Shown: positions 27,318 to 36,652 of the stretch, one piece after another
Numbering within the stretch: position 1 is the first letter of the stretch
Layout of the letters: each line of letters opens with the position of its first letter
Source of the DNA: Mycolicibacterium austroafricanum
GTDB taxonomy: Bacteria; Actinomycetota; Actinomycetes; Mycobacteriales; Mycobacteriaceae
Length of the DNA stretch: 54,956 bases
NCBI RefSeq assembly: GCF_902705885.1
Contig: NZ_CACSIP010000030.1
Span: 2,932-57,887, forward strand
Direction: 5' to 3'
Program-made: the position numbers and the translations under genes
Notes under the pieces: generated by a model
Databases searched by the model: none
What the model was told of the DNA's origin: nothing
Seen by the model: only the letters and a program-made list of their open reading frames with translations

Positions 27318-28238
27318 TCAGGCCGCCGGCTCGTGGGTGAGTTCCTTGAACCACGACGGGATCGGTTTGAGCAGCGCCTTGGGGTAGTAGTCAGAGGCCC
27401 AGACCATCGGGTTGGCCAGCCAGTGATACGGGTTGTTCGGTTTGACCACCACGCGCGCGTGCAGCTTCAGGATCTGGTAGGTCGGAACCCGCCAGGTGCT
27501 CTCGCTGCGTTCGCCGAGCGTCTTGAAACGCTTCATCGCGTTGTAGAGCTTCTCGGGCTGCAGGCCCATGTCGACGATGTTGTTGCGCATCCGGTTCAGT
27601 AGCGGGATGTACATGATGGCGCCGATGATTACGCCGGGCGTGGCGACATTGCCGACGAACTGGACCAGCAGGCGGCGCACGTCGGCCTGCCCGATCATGT
27701 TGAGGACCTCGAAATCGACGGCGATGTGCCGGGACTCGTCGTTGTTGATCTTCTCGAAAACCTGGTGACAAACCGGGTCGTGTACCTCTTCGAGCAGGAA
27801 CTTCAACAGCGCGCCGTCGAGCGCCACCTCGAGCATCGGGATGACGGTGCCCAGGATCGACAGCGACATGTCGTCGGCGTAGGTGTCGAGCCATTCGATC
27901 GCCAGCCGGATGTTGACGTTCGGCTCCGGCATCTCGCCGTCGTCGAGCATCCCCCACCGCTTCATCAGGGCCAGTTCGGCATTCGCATGGCGCTGTTCCT
28001 CGGCGTGGAAGTAGCGGTAGATCTCGGCGATCGTCGGCGTCGGCGCCTTCTTGGCCATCGCGGCGAACCCACGCGCCCCGACATTCTCGATCCAGCACAG
28101 GTCGGCCATGAACGCCTTGAGCTTGGGCCGCATCTCGTCGGTGATCGTCTCGGCACCCGGAGCGTCCCAGTCGATGTCGGCCAGCGCCCACTGGCGATCT
28201 TTGATCTTCGCAAGCATGACATCCATGTCGATCGCCAT
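27318..28238 (-). CDS. Ferritin-like diiron protein
   Basis: A 306-residue protein whose helices carry diiron ligands: WIENVG, AEEQRHANAE (E-x2-H), MLEVALDG and NDESRHIAVDFE (E-x2-H). That E / ExxH / E / ExxH arrangement is the ferritin-like oxygenase pattern. The ATG at 28238 has a strong AGGAGG site. The C-terminal part has a hydrophobic stretch (FVGNVATPGVIIGAIMYIPL) that may sit on the membrane. Hydroxylation or desaturation of a lipid substrate is plausible next to an FMO and SDR, but the reaction is unknown. Third gene of the operon. Confidence 0.85.
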   Translation of the reverse strand: MAIDMDVMLAKIKDRQWALADIDWDAPGAETITDEMRPKLKAFMADLCWIENVGARGFAAMAKKAPTPTIAEIYRYFHAEEQRHANAELALMKRWGMLDDGEMPEPNVNIRLAIEWLDTYADDMSLSILGTVIPMLEVALDGALLKFLLEEVHDPVCHQVFEKINNDESRHIAVDFEVLNMIGQADVRRLLVQFVGNVATPGVIIGAIMYIPLLNRMRNNIVDMGLQPEKLYNAMKRFKTLGERSESTWRVPTYQILKLHARVVVKPNNPYHWLANPMVWASDYYPKALLKPIPSWFKELTHEPAA

Positions 28239-28246
28239 GATTCCTC

Positions 28247-29086
28247 CTAGGGGATGACCCGAGTGGTGAAACCGACGGCACGGGTGTACACCGTCGGAGT
28301 GAAACGCTTGATGCCCCAGCCGATCCGGGCTTCGGGCTGCGGCATGCAGTAGAGGCCACCGCGGTCGAGGGTGTCCAGGCACATCCGCGCGACCCGCTCG
28401 GCGGAGAAGCCGGTCCAGCGCATCAGTTGGTCGGCCAGCTGGGTGGACTTGGCCGAGATCCGGCCTGCGCCGACGATGTTGGTCTTGACGAAGGTGGGGC
28501 ACAGCACGGTGACGTTCACACCGGTGCCCGCCATTTCGGCGGCCAGGGTCTCCGACAGCGACAGGGTGCCCGCTTTGCTGACGTTGTAGGCGGCCATGCC
28601 GGGTGCGGCACCGAACGCGGCTGCCGAGGCGACGTTGATGATGCCCGCAGGCCGGCCTGCTTCCCGCAGGATCGGGGCGAATACGTGGCACCCGTGGATC
28701 GGACCCCACAGGTTGATGTCGAGCACCCAGGTCCAGTCGGCGAGGTCGGACTCGCCGATCATGGCTCCGCCGGCGCCGACGCCCGCGTTGTTGATCACCA
28801 GTGTCGGTGGGCCGTCGAACCAGGACTGGGCCTCTTCGGCGAGGTGATGCACCTGTTCGATCTGGGTGACGTCGCACGGGACTGCCAGGGCCTTGCCGCC
28901 GTCGGTTTCGATGGCTTTAGATGTCACGCGCGCGGTGTCGACGGCGATGTCGCTGCACACCACACGGCCACCACGGCGGGCCAGTTCGGTGGCGAACGCG
29001 GCACCGATACCGCTGCCGGCGCCGGTGATGACCGCGTCGGCGCCGTGGCTGCGCCGTGGGGATCCCAGCCCGAACAGGTCGATCAT
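28247..29086 (-). CDS. Short-chain dehydrogenase/reductase
   Basis: A 279-residue classical SDR: cofactor motif TGAGSGIG at residues 21-28, NNAG at about 99-102, catalytic Ser (NVASAAAFG) and YNVSK. It likely oxidises or reduces an alcohol or ketone with NAD(P). It ends 8 nt before the diiron gene start and follows the esterase directly (stop at 29087, start at 29086), so it belongs to the same operon. The ketone made or used here would be a natural substrate for the Baeyer-Villiger enzyme; inference. Confidence 0.92.
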   Translation of the reverse strand: MIDLFGLGSPRRSHGADAVITGAGSGIGAAFATELARRGGRVVCSDIAVDTARVTSKAIETDGGKALAVPCDVTQIEQVHHLAEEAQSWFDGPPTLVINNAGVGAGGAMIGESDLADWTWVLDINLWGPIHGCHVFAPILREAGRPAGIINVASAAAFGAAPGMAAYNVSKAGTLSLSETLAAEMAGTGVNVTVLCPTFVKTNIVGAGRISAKSTQLADQLMRWTGFSAERVARMCLDTLDRGGLYCMPQPEARIGWGIKRFTPTVYTRAVGFTTRVIP

Positions 29087-30208
29087 TCAGCTCACCCGCC
29101 CGATGCTGTTGGTACGCAATAGTTCTGTGACGAACTCCGCGATCTCCCGCATCGCGGGTGCGGCTTCGGGGGTGAGCCTGGGTAGAGCATGGAAGACGTG
29201 TACTTGGCCGGGCCAGATCTGCAGGGAGCACCGGCCGCCGGCGGCGGCGAGGTCGTCGGCGAGGCTGATGGCGTCGGCGGCGAGCATCTCCGCACCGCCG
29301 GCATGGATCAGCGTCGGCGGCAACGGGCGTCCGCCGGCGACGTCGAGCGCCAGTCGCGGGTGGGTGGATTCGATTCCGGTGCAGTACAACTCGACCAGCC
29401 GGGCAGCGTCGCGGGACCGGATCGCCGGGTCGGGGCAGGTCCGCTCGCGGGAGCGGGCCAGGTTGAACGTCAGATCCACCAGCGGGGAGAGCAGTACAAG
29501 GCCCGCGGGATGGCAGACGTCGGGCTGCAGCATCAGGTCGACGGCGAGATGTCCCCCTGCCGAGTCGCCGGCGACGACGATCTGCTCGGCAGGGAACCCG
29601 CACTGATCGGTCAGCCACTCCCAGCCATGCCGGACATCGTCTGCGGCGGTGGGGAACCGGTGCCGCGGTGCCAACCGGTAGTCGATGCTGAAGACCGGGA
29701 TTCCGGTCAGTTGCGACAGCCATGAGGCGAGACGTCGGTGTGTTCGTGGTGAGCACAAGGCGTAGCCGCTGCCGTGGACCAAGTAGATCGCTTTGAGGCC
29801 ATCGGACTTCGGTTGACGGGCAACGCCTTTGCCGTAGACCCACTCGCCGACAACCCGGTGTCCGGGGGAGGTTCTGGTGTCGACCGGGACGACCTCGGTG
29901 CCGGCCAGGGACGGCCCGAAGGTGTCCATGATCCGGGCCACGATCTGTCGCGAGGTCCACAGGCCCCAGGCCCGGTCGGCCGGGAGCACGCTGCTGAGCT
30001 GGCGCAGCGTCAGGCTGCTGATGAGCACGGCACTGCGAGACCGGAGCGACCCTCGCTCTGGCAGGGGAGGCGCCTGCTCGTCTTTCGGCACGCTTCGGAG
30101 TACATCCCGAATGGTGACATTTGTCAATGGCACCATTTGCCACTGCGCCTGTCTGTGCGCCCGTTCATACTGCGCTGGCGGCGTGACCCACTCGCACTTC
30201 TGTGCCAT
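29087..30208 (-). CDS. HSL-family alpha/beta-hydrolase (esterase/lipase)
   Basis: A hydrolase of up to 373 residues with the HSL layout: oxyanion motif HGSGY (HGGG is usual), nucleophile elbow GDSAGG, then the acid and His (WPGQVHVFHALP). It probably cleaves short or medium acyl or lactone esters, such as the product of the operon's Baeyer-Villiger enzyme. ATG at 30208 has CGAGG upstream; the alternative ATG at 30136 lacks a ribosome site. A 7-bp inverted repeat (AATGGTG at 30112, CACCATT at 30131) lies between these starts. First gene of the five-gene operon. Confidence 0.88.
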   Translation of the reverse strand: MAQKCEWVTPPAQYERAHRQAQWQMVPLTNVTIRDVLRSVPKDEQAPPLPERGSLRSRSAVLISSLTLRQLSSVLPADRAWGLWTSRQIVARIMDTFGPSLAGTEVVPVDTRTSPGHRVVGEWVYGKGVARQPKSDGLKAIYLVHGSGYALCSPRTHRRLASWLSQLTGIPVFSIDYRLAPRHRFPTAADDVRHGWEWLTDQCGFPAEQIVVAGDSAGGHLAVDLMLQPDVCHPAGLVLLSPLVDLTFNLARSRERTCPDPAIRSRDAARLVELYCTGIESTHPRLALDVAGGRPLPPTLIHAGGAEMLAADAISLADDLAAAGGRCSLQIWPGQVHVFHALPRLTPEAAPAMREIAEFVTELLRTNSIGRVS

Positions 30209-30274
30209 GGGCGCAGCCTCGATGTGGGGAAACTTCGGTTGACGCTGTCGGGGGCGGGGTGTTTACTGGGGCTG

Positions 30275-30290
30275 TCGAACATATATTCGA
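30275..30290. promoter_or_regulatory. LexA/SOS box of imuA'-imuB
   Basis: TCGAACATATATTCGA differs from the mycobacterial SOS consensus TCGAAC-N4-GTTCGA at one base. A TATATT -10-like hexamer lies inside it, 8 nt before an in-frame GTG at 30296. Confidence 0.88.
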
Positions 30291-30340
30291 ACACAGTGTC
30301 TGGGTCAGGTGTTGCGAGAGGGGCTGCTGTGGCATTGGCG

Positions 30341-31015
30341 ATGAACGTCGACAGGCCTCTGTCGCACCGCGCTGAGCAGGTAGAACAGCTCCGAAGGCAG
30401 ATGGCTTCGGTGTCGGAGAAGATGGCTGCCAAAGGCGGGGGAAGCCGCCGGGTGCAACCTCCGCCAACCGGGCCCTCGCCCGCCGCGGATTCTTTGCTGT
30501 CGTTGCCGGAATCCACGGCTGAGCTGCCTGCCGACCCCCTGCCCCGCGGAACTGTGGCGGTGCTGTCGGGGGCTCGGTCGCTGGAACTGAGCATGGTGGC
30601 GGCGGTGACGGCCGGGGGTGGTCACGCCGCGATCATCGGCCAGCCCGACATCGGTCTGCTCGCCGCGGTGGAGATGGGAGCGGACCTGAGCAGGATCGCC
30701 GTCATCCCGGAACCGGGAGCAGACCCGGTCGAGGTGGCCGCGGTCCTGATGGACGGGATGGATCTGGTGGTCCTCGGACTGGGCGGCCGGTCGGTGCCGC
30801 CGACTCGGGCCAGAGCGGTGGTCGCCCGGGCGCGGCAGCGGGGATGCACGTTGCTTGTCACCGATGGAGACTGGCAGGGAGCCTCCGCCCGGCTGGACGC
30901 GCACGTCAGTGGCTACGAGATCGCTGGCGGGGGGAGCCCGGGATCCGGGCGGATCTGCCGGGTGCGGCTGGCCATGCGCGCCCGGGGACGCCCGGTCCGT
31001 GCGCTGGGAGGCTAG
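30341..31015 (+). CDS. imuA': ImuA', SOS mutasome accessory protein
   Basis: From ATG 30341 (MNVDRPLSHRAEQVEQLRRQ) the product is 224 residues; a leaderless start at GTG 30296, close to the -10 within the SOS box, would add 15. The fold resembles a RecA/SulA-like domain without a Walker A motif (RGTVAVLSGARSLELSMVAA; VVLGLGGRSVPPTRARAVVA). ImuA' recruits the error-prone polymerase complex with ImuB and DnaE2 after DNA damage. The stop is 2 nt before imuB, so the pair is co-translated. Reading further upstream is not supported, as it crosses the SOS box. Confidence 0.88.
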   Translation: MNVDRPLSHRAEQVEQLRRQMASVSEKMAAKGGGSRRVQPPPTGPSPAADSLLSLPESTAELPADPLPRGTVAVLSGARSLELSMVAAVTAGGGHAAIIGQPDIGLLAAVEMGADLSRIAVIPEPGADPVEVAAVLMDGMDLVVLGLGGRSVPPTRARAVVARARQRGCTLLVTDGDWQGASARLDAHVSGYEIAGGGSPGSGRICRVRLAMRARGRPVRALGG

Positions 31016-31017
31016 AG

Positions 31018-32580
31018 GTGGCCGCTTCCAGGGTCCTGGCGCTCTGGTGCATGGACTGGCCGGCCGTGGCCGCGGCGGCAGCCGTCGGCCTGCCCTCGAC
31101 GGTGCCGGCCGCGGTCACGCTGGCCAACCGGGTCATCGCGTGCTCGGCCGCGGCACGCGCAGCGGGTGTGCGTCGAGGGTTGCGGCGCAGAGAGTCGCAG
31201 GCCCGCTGCCCGGAACTGCATGTCGTCACCGCTGACCCCGCCCGCGATGCCCGGCACTTCGAGCACGTCACGACCGCGGTCGATGAGTTGGTGCCGCGGG
31301 CCGAGGTGTTGCGTCCCGGGCTGCTGGCCTTGTCGGTCCGCGGCGCTGCCCGCTACTTCGGGTCGGAGCAGGCGGCCGCCGAACGATTGGTCGACGCGGT
31401 GGCTGCCGCCGGCGTGGAGTGCCAGGTCGGCATCGCCGACCAGCTGCCCACCGCTGTTTTCGCCGCGCGGGCCGGCAGGATCATCGGTCCTGGCGAGGAC
31501 GCCCTGTTCCTGTCGGAGATGTCGGTCCGGCAGCTGGCCGCCGAACCGAGCCTGGCGCCCGTCACCCGGGAAGGCTTGGTCGACCTGCTGTGGCGCTTGG
31601 GTATTCGCAAGATCGGGCAGTTCGCTGAGCTGTCCCGAAGTGATGTGTCCTCCCGGTTCGGGGCCGATGCGGTAGCCGCACACCGTCTCTCCCGCGGAGA
31701 GCCCACCCGACCGCCATCGGGACGGGAGCCCGAACAGGAACTCGACGCGGTGATGGACTGTGACCCACCCATCGACCGGGTGGACGCTGCGGCTTTTGCC
31801 GGGCGTTCGCTGGCCGGGATGCTGCACCGCAGCCTCGAAGCCGCGGGAGTGGGCTGCACCAGGCTGGCCATTCACGCTGTGACTGCCAACGGGCAAGAGC
31901 TGGAACGTGTCTGGCGGTGCGCGGAACCGCTGACCGAGGACGCCACCGCAGACCGGGTGCGCTGGCAGTTGGACGGTTGGTTGAATCGGCGCAACAAAGA
32001 TGATCGTCCGTGCGCGCCGGTCACCGTGCTGCGACTGCGTCCGGTGGAGGTGGTGTCGGCCGAGGCCCTGCAGCTTCCGTTGTGGGGAGGCGTCGGGGAG
32101 GAGGACAGGCTGCGGGCGCGGCGGGCTCTGGTGCGGGTGCAGGGCCTGCTGGGCCCCGACGCTGTCAAGGTGCCGGTGCTCAGCGGAGGGCGAGGTCCTG
32201 CCGAACGCATCACGTTCACCGATCTCGGTGATGAGGTTGTGCCACAAGCGAACCCGGACCAGCCATGGCCGGGTAGACTTCCCGAACCATCGCCGACCGT
32301 ACTGCTCGACGATCCGGTCGAATTGTTCGACGTCGAGGGCAACCCGGTGCGGGTCACTGCGCGGGGACTGTTCTCCGCGGCGCCGTTCCAGCTGAATGCG
32401 CCCGGCCGCAACGGCCGGTTGTCCTGGTGGGCCGGCCCGTGGGTTGTTGATGAACGCTGGTGGGACCCAGGCCTGCAACATGGCCGGACGGCTCGAGTGC
32501 AGGTGCTGCTCGGCAGTGACCAGGCCTTGCTGCTGTGCTACCGGCAGCGGCAGTGGTACCTCGAGGGTGTCTACGAGTGA
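31018..32580 (+). CDS. imuB: ImuB, Y-family-like mutasome scaffold
   Basis: GTG 31018 gives 520 residues (VAASRVLALWCMDWPAV). The protein has the Y-family polymerase fold but lacks the usual run of acidic catalytic residues. It keeps the beta-clamp-binding motif QLPLWG at residues 352-357, the position known to be required in mycobacterial ImuB. ImuB links the sliding clamp to DnaE2 for damage-induced mutagenesis. It overlaps the convergent iunH by 10 bp. Confidence 0.95.
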   Translation: MAASRVLALWCMDWPAVAAAAAVGLPSTVPAAVTLANRVIACSAAARAAGVRRGLRRRESQARCPELHVVTADPARDARHFEHVTTAVDELVPRAEVLRPGLLALSVRGAARYFGSEQAAAERLVDAVAAAGVECQVGIADQLPTAVFAARAGRIIGPGEDALFLSEMSVRQLAAEPSLAPVTREGLVDLLWRLGIRKIGQFAELSRSDVSSRFGADAVAAHRLSRGEPTRPPSGREPEQELDAVMDCDPPIDRVDAAAFAGRSLAGMLHRSLEAAGVGCTRLAIHAVTANGQELERVWRCAEPLTEDATADRVRWQLDGWLNRRNKDDRPCAPVTVLRLRPVEVVSAEALQLPLWGGVGEEDRLRARRALVRVQGLLGPDAVKVPVLSGGRGPAERITFTDLGDEVVPQANPDQPWPGRLPEPSPTVLLDDPVELFDVEGNPVRVTARGLFSAAPFQLNAPGRNGRLSWWAGPWVVDERWWDPGLQHGRTARVQVLLGSDQALLLCYRQRQWYLEGVYE

Positions 32581-33608
32581 TCCAGCTGCTTGGCGAACGC
32601 ACCCACGCGGGAGATGAACCGGTCGAAGAACGCCGCGGGGTCGACATCGACACCGATGAGAGCGTTGGGTTCTCGTCCCCACCGCCGACTCCAGTCGGCG
32701 ATCGTCATCCCGCGCGTCAGCGTGCCGGTCAGCTCGACACCAACCGGTGCCGGTCGGGACCGCACCAGCCCGGTGTCCAACGCGACCGCAGCAGCCAGCG
32801 GGTCGTGCAGGTGGGCCAGGTAGCCCTCGCCCTGATCGTGGTGGAACTCGAAGTAGAACCTCATCGCGTCTTCGAGCACCCGGATCAGTGGGTTGGAGGC
32901 GGCCGACGCCGCCCCGCGGTCGTCGTCCACCGACATCGGGGTCCAGGAGGACCCGGCAGCTGCCGCCAGCCGGCCCAACAGTTGCGGGGTCATCGCGATG
33001 TTCTCGGTGAGGTTGAGCCCCAGCACGATCGGGAGATGGCCGACTTCGGAGTCCCACGCGGCGAACACCTCCGCCGCTGACTCCGGGTCGACGCTGACGT
33101 TCCATTCCGCCACCGGGGTGGTGTTGCCGCGGTAGTCGAACGCACCGCCCATGATGACCAACCGTCTGAGCAGTCTCGGCAGGGTGGGGTCGGCGCGCAA
33201 CGCCAGCGCCAGGTTGGTCAGCGGTCCGGTGGCGACCCCGATCAGCTCCCCGGGATGGGCATGTGCGGCCCGCACCCACGCTTCGGCGGCATCGTAGGGG
33301 GTCAGGCTCGTGGTCGGTGCAGGAAGTCGCGCATGGCCCAGGCCGTACGGTCCGTGGGTGTCCTCGGCGGTGCGCAGTGGGGTCTGCAGCGGGTTCTCCG
33401 AACCCATCGACACCGGCACATCGGTGATCCCACACAGTTCCAACAGGGCCAGGTTGTTCCGGCAGACCTGCCGCACGGGAACGTTTCCCGCGGTCGAGGC
33501 GATACCGACAAGCTCGGCCTCGGCACTGCCGAACAGGTAGACCAGTGCCATCGCATCGTCGACGCCGGTGTCGACATCGAGGAAAACCGGTTGTCGCACC
33601 CCGGTCAC
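32571..33608 (-). CDS. iunH: Nucleoside hydrolase
   Basis: A 345-residue inosine-uridine-preferring nucleoside hydrolase. The Ca-binding signature DVDTGVDDAMAL is at residues 11-22, with later active-site segments (VIMGGAFDYRGN, AEWNVSVDPESA, HDPLAAAVALD). It splits nucleosides to base and ribose for purine salvage. The GTG start overlaps the stop of the acyl-CoA reductase gene as GTGA, so the two are coupled. Position beside imuB is as in M. tuberculosis (Rv3393). Confidence 0.93.
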   Translation of the reverse strand: MTGVRQPVFLDVDTGVDDAMALVYLFGSAEAELVGIASTAGNVPVRQVCRNNLALLELCGITDVPVSMGSENPLQTPLRTAEDTHGPYGLGHARLPAPTTSLTPYDAAEAWVRAAHAHPGELIGVATGPLTNLALALRADPTLPRLLRRLVIMGGAFDYRGNTTPVAEWNVSVDPESAAEVFAAWDSEVGHLPIVLGLNLTENIAMTPQLLGRLAAAAGSSWTPMSVDDDRGAASAASNPLIRVLEDAMRFYFEFHHDQGEGYLAHLHDPLAAAVALDTGLVRSRPAPVGVELTGTLTRGMTIADWSRRWGREPNALIGVDVDPAAFFDRFISRVGAFAKQLDHS

Positions 33609-35611
33609 CAGTGCACGCCGGGCACCAACCGCACCGCCCTCTTGACGGTGCGGGGCACCCGGAGCGCGGTAGCTGGCCGAGCCGGGCGTCTGGGGCTGCG
33701 CGGCACCGGCGGCGGCGCCGGACGCTCCTGCGAAACACCGCGTGCCGCAGCTGAATCGGGGTAACCAAGGTACAGCTGGTGCAGCACCCGGCGGGACAGC
33801 TTCGGGGTGAAGTACATCCCCAGGTCCGACAGCGTGCCGATCGGTGTGTCGATGCGTGCGGGCTTTTCCACCAGGCCGCGGACCACCATGGCGGCAGCGT
33901 GTTCGGCGGAGATCGGTGGCATCGGGTTGAGCTTACGTGACGGGGCGATCATCGGCGTCTTGACCAACGGCATGTGGATGGTGGTGAACGTGATGTGATC
34001 GGACAGAGTTTCGGTCCCGACGACCTCGGCGAACGCATCCAGCGCGGCCTTGCTGGGGATGTAGGCGCTGTACTTCGGACTGCTGGCCTGCACTCCGGCG
34101 CTGGAGACGTTGACCACATGGCCGAATTGTCGTTCGCGCCAGTGCGGAAGCAGCGCAAGCACCATCCGGACCGGCCCGAAGTAGTTGACCGCCATCACGC
34201 GTTCGTAGTCGTGCAACCTGTCGGTGGAGGCCACCACCGACCGTCGGATGGACCGCCCGGCATTGTTGACCAGATAGTCGACGTGCCCGAAACGGCCCAG
34301 GATGTCCTTGACGGTGTGTTCCACCGCCGCCGAATCGGTGACATCACAGGTGAATGCGTGCGCGTCGCCGCCGGCGGCGCGGATCTCGGCGATCAGCCCG
34401 TCGAGGGCTTCGGCGTTGCGCGCCAACGCGAACACGGTGGCGCCGCGCGCGGCCACCGCGACCGCCGACGCCCGGCCGATACCGCTGGAGGCGCCGGTGA
34501 TGATCACGTGCTTGCCCACCAGCGGGCCGGCGGCGTCGTCGCGCCGCGCGCGGTTGGGGTCGAGCTGCGCGACCCAGTGACGCCACAGCTGGGGGGCGTA
34601 GGATGCGAACTCCGGAACCGCGATTCCGCTGCCCTGCAAAGCTTCCTGGGTGCGTTCACAGCTGAACGTCGGCGCGAGGTCGACCACGTCGAGGATCTCA
34701 CCCGGAATGCCGAGCTGGGTGGCGGCCATGTTGCGGATGACCTTCGCCCGACCGGTGGCCTGCAGCAACGGCGTCGCCGCCGCACGGGGCAGCGATCCGA
34801 CCAGCGGCGGCAGCCCGGCCGCCGGTGCGAGTCCGCGGTAGATTCCCCGCAGTCCGATCGTCTTCGGTGCGGTCAGGTGGAACGTCTGGCCGTCGCGTCC
34901 GTCGAGGTGCATGAGCGTGGTGATCGCGTCGACCACGTAATCCACAGGGACGAGGTTCGTGCGTGCGGAGTCCGGCAACACCATCGGTGTGAAACGCGGC
35001 AGCGAGGCGAGCCGGGCAAGCACCGGAAAGAAGTAGTACGGGCCGTCGGCCTTGTCGATCTCTCCGGTCCTGGAGTCGCCGACGACCACCGCGGGACGGT
35101 AGATCCGGTACCGGAGTCCGTCGGCCGACCGCACCAGCAGTTCGGCTTCGAACTTGGTCTGGTGGTAGGGCGTCGGAAGGTCTTGGGCGACGTCGAAGTC
35201 GTCTTCGGTGAACACCCCGCGGTGTGTTCCGGCGACCGCGATCGACGACACGTGGTGCAACGTCGCATCCAGCCGGCGCGCCAACGCGATCACGGCGCGG
35301 GTGCCGTCGACGTTGGCAGCCCGCTGCGGATCCGCAGCAGCGGTGATGTCGTAGATCGCCGCGCAGTGCACGAGATGGTCGACCCGGCCGATCTCGACGA
35401 CGGCGGCGTCGGTGAGGCCGAGATCGGGTGCGGTCAGGTCACCGACCAGGGGTACCACGCGCTCGTCCCAGTGCTGCGCCAGCTGTTCGAACCGGCTGAG
35501 CGACCCGCGACGCACCAGTACGTGCACCGCCTCGCTGTCAGGAAGGGCCAGGATCCGGTCCACCAGATGCCGACCGATAAACCCGGTACCGCCGGTAACG
35601 ACATAGCGCAT
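33605..35611 (-). CDS. acrA1: Two-domain fatty acyl-CoA reductase (AcrA1-like)
   Basis: From ATG 35611 (MRYVVTGGTGFIGRHLVDRI) the protein has 668 residues; ATG 35620 is an alternative. The N-terminal extended SDR domain (about 1-360) resembles the NAD(P)-binding thioester reductase part of fatty acyl reductases. The C-terminal classical SDR (about 375-630) has TGASSGIG, NNAG and YIPSK. This two-domain build is the mycobacterial Rv3391 type, which reduces long-chain acyl-CoA to aldehyde or alcohol, as in wax-ester and mycolate-linked metabolism. The tail after residue 630 is Pro/Arg-rich and basic. It shares a GTGA overlap with iunH. Confidence 0.9.
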   Translation of the reverse strand: MRYVVTGGTGFIGRHLVDRILALPDSEAVHVLVRRGSLSRFEQLAQHWDERVVPLVGDLTAPDLGLTDAAVVEIGRVDHLVHCAAIYDITAAADPQRAANVDGTRAVIALARRLDATLHHVSSIAVAGTHRGVFTEDDFDVAQDLPTPYHQTKFEAELLVRSADGLRYRIYRPAVVVGDSRTGEIDKADGPYYFFPVLARLASLPRFTPMVLPDSARTNLVPVDYVVDAITTLMHLDGRDGQTFHLTAPKTIGLRGIYRGLAPAAGLPPLVGSLPRAAATPLLQATGRAKVIRNMAATQLGIPGEILDVVDLAPTFSCERTQEALQGSGIAVPEFASYAPQLWRHWVAQLDPNRARRDDAAGPLVGKHVIITGASSGIGRASAVAVAARGATVFALARNAEALDGLIAEIRAAGGDAHAFTCDVTDSAAVEHTVKDILGRFGHVDYLVNNAGRSIRRSVVASTDRLHDYERVMAVNYFGPVRMVLALLPHWRERQFGHVVNVSSAGVQASSPKYSAYIPSKAALDAFAEVVGTETLSDHITFTTIHMPLVKTPMIAPSRKLNPMPPISAEHAAAMVVRGLVEKPARIDTPIGTLSDLGMYFTPKLSRRVLHQLYLGYPDSAAARGVSQERPAPPPVPRSPRRPARPATALRVPRTVKRAVRLVPGVHW

Positions 35612-35688
35612 GCGACACATGGTCACCTGCGGACGGAGAAACGTCAATGCCGAACCGGGCACGGAGCAGTGCCCGCTAACCTCGCCTC

Positions 35689-36558
35689 ATGCCTATCGAT
35701 CCGAACGCCATCGGCGTCACGACGCCGCCTCAGATCTTCGAGTGGACCGACCGCGACACGCTGATCTATGCGCTCGGCGTGGGCGCGGGCACCGGCGATC
35801 TCGCGTTCACCACCGAGAACAGTCACGGGATCGAACAGCAGGTGCTGCCCACCTATGCCGTGATCGCCTGCTCGCCGTTCGCCGCCGTCACCGAGATCGG
35901 GACGTTCGACTTCAGCAAGCTGTTGCACGGGTCCCAGTCCATTCGGGTGTTCGCGCCGCTGCCCGCGGCCGGAAGGCTCAGCGTCGTCTGCGAAGTCGCC
36001 GACATCCAGGACAAGGGTGAGGGCAAGAACGCGATTGTGATGCTGAAGGCCAGCGGCAGTGACCCCGACACCGGTGCGGCCGTCGCCGAGACGCTGGCGA
36101 CGCTGGTGATCCGCGGCGAAGGCGGCTTCGGGGGGCAACCCGGTCAGCGCCCGGCCGCACCCGAGATCCCCGAACGCGACCCCGACGCCCGGGTGGCGCT
36201 GCCCACCCGCGAGGACCAGGCGCTCATCTACCGACTGTCCGGCGACCGCAACCCGCTGCACAGCGACCCCTGGTTCGCCCGGGAGCTGGCAGGCTTCCCC
36301 AGGCCGATCCTGCACGGCCTGTGCACCTACGGGGTCGCCGGGCGGGCACTGGTCGCCGACCTCGGTGGCGGTGATGCCTCGAAGGTCACCGCGGTCTCGG
36401 CGCGATTCACCTCACCGGTCTTCCCCGGTGACGTGCTGACCACATCGATCTGGCGTCTGGAATCCGGCCGGGCGGTCTTCCGCACCGAGGCCGCGAACCC
36501 TGACGGGTCCGAGGTGCGCCCGGTGCTCGAGGACGGCACGGTTTCCTACGTGAGTTGA
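35689..36558 (+). CDS. htdY: MaoC-type (R)-hydratase HtdY
   Basis: A 289-residue double hot-dog hydratase. The C-terminal half has the hydratase 2 motif YRLSGDRNPLHSDPWFARE, with the catalytic Asp and His, then FPRPILHGLCTYG. The N-terminal half is the non-catalytic hot dog. It hydrates 2-enoyl-CoA, in fatty-acid or sterol side-chain oxidation. Length and context match Rv3389c. It is divergent from the acyl-CoA reductase across 77 bp, which must hold both promoters. Confidence 0.93.
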   Translation: MPIDPNAIGVTTPPQIFEWTDRDTLIYALGVGAGTGDLAFTTENSHGIEQQVLPTYAVIACSPFAAVTEIGTFDFSKLLHGSQSIRVFAPLPAAGRLSVVCEVADIQDKGEGKNAIVMLKASGSDPDTGAAVAETLATLVIRGEGGFGGQPGQRPAAPEIPERDPDARVALPTREDQALIYRLSGDRNPLHSDPWFARELAGFPRPILHGLCTYGVAGRALVADLGGGDASKVTAVSARFTSPVFPGDVLTTSIWRLESGRAVFRTEAANPDGSEVRPVLEDGTVSYVS

Positions 36559-36652
36559 GGCGCCGATCTTGACCCTGTCAAAACGTTTGCTGGGCTGGTA
36601 CGTTCTCTGTGCAGGGGGACGGCCTGAAGACGCGTGTAACCGGGGTGGGTGA

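Noticed and set aside
29774..30340. 5' extension of the imuA' frame
   Set aside because: Passes through the SOS box and the opposite-strand esterase; the translation before residue GTG 30296 has no similarity to the family.
31012..33768. 918-residue minus-strand frame over imuB and iunH
   Set aside because: Crosses two convergent real genes and has no domain; shadow frame.
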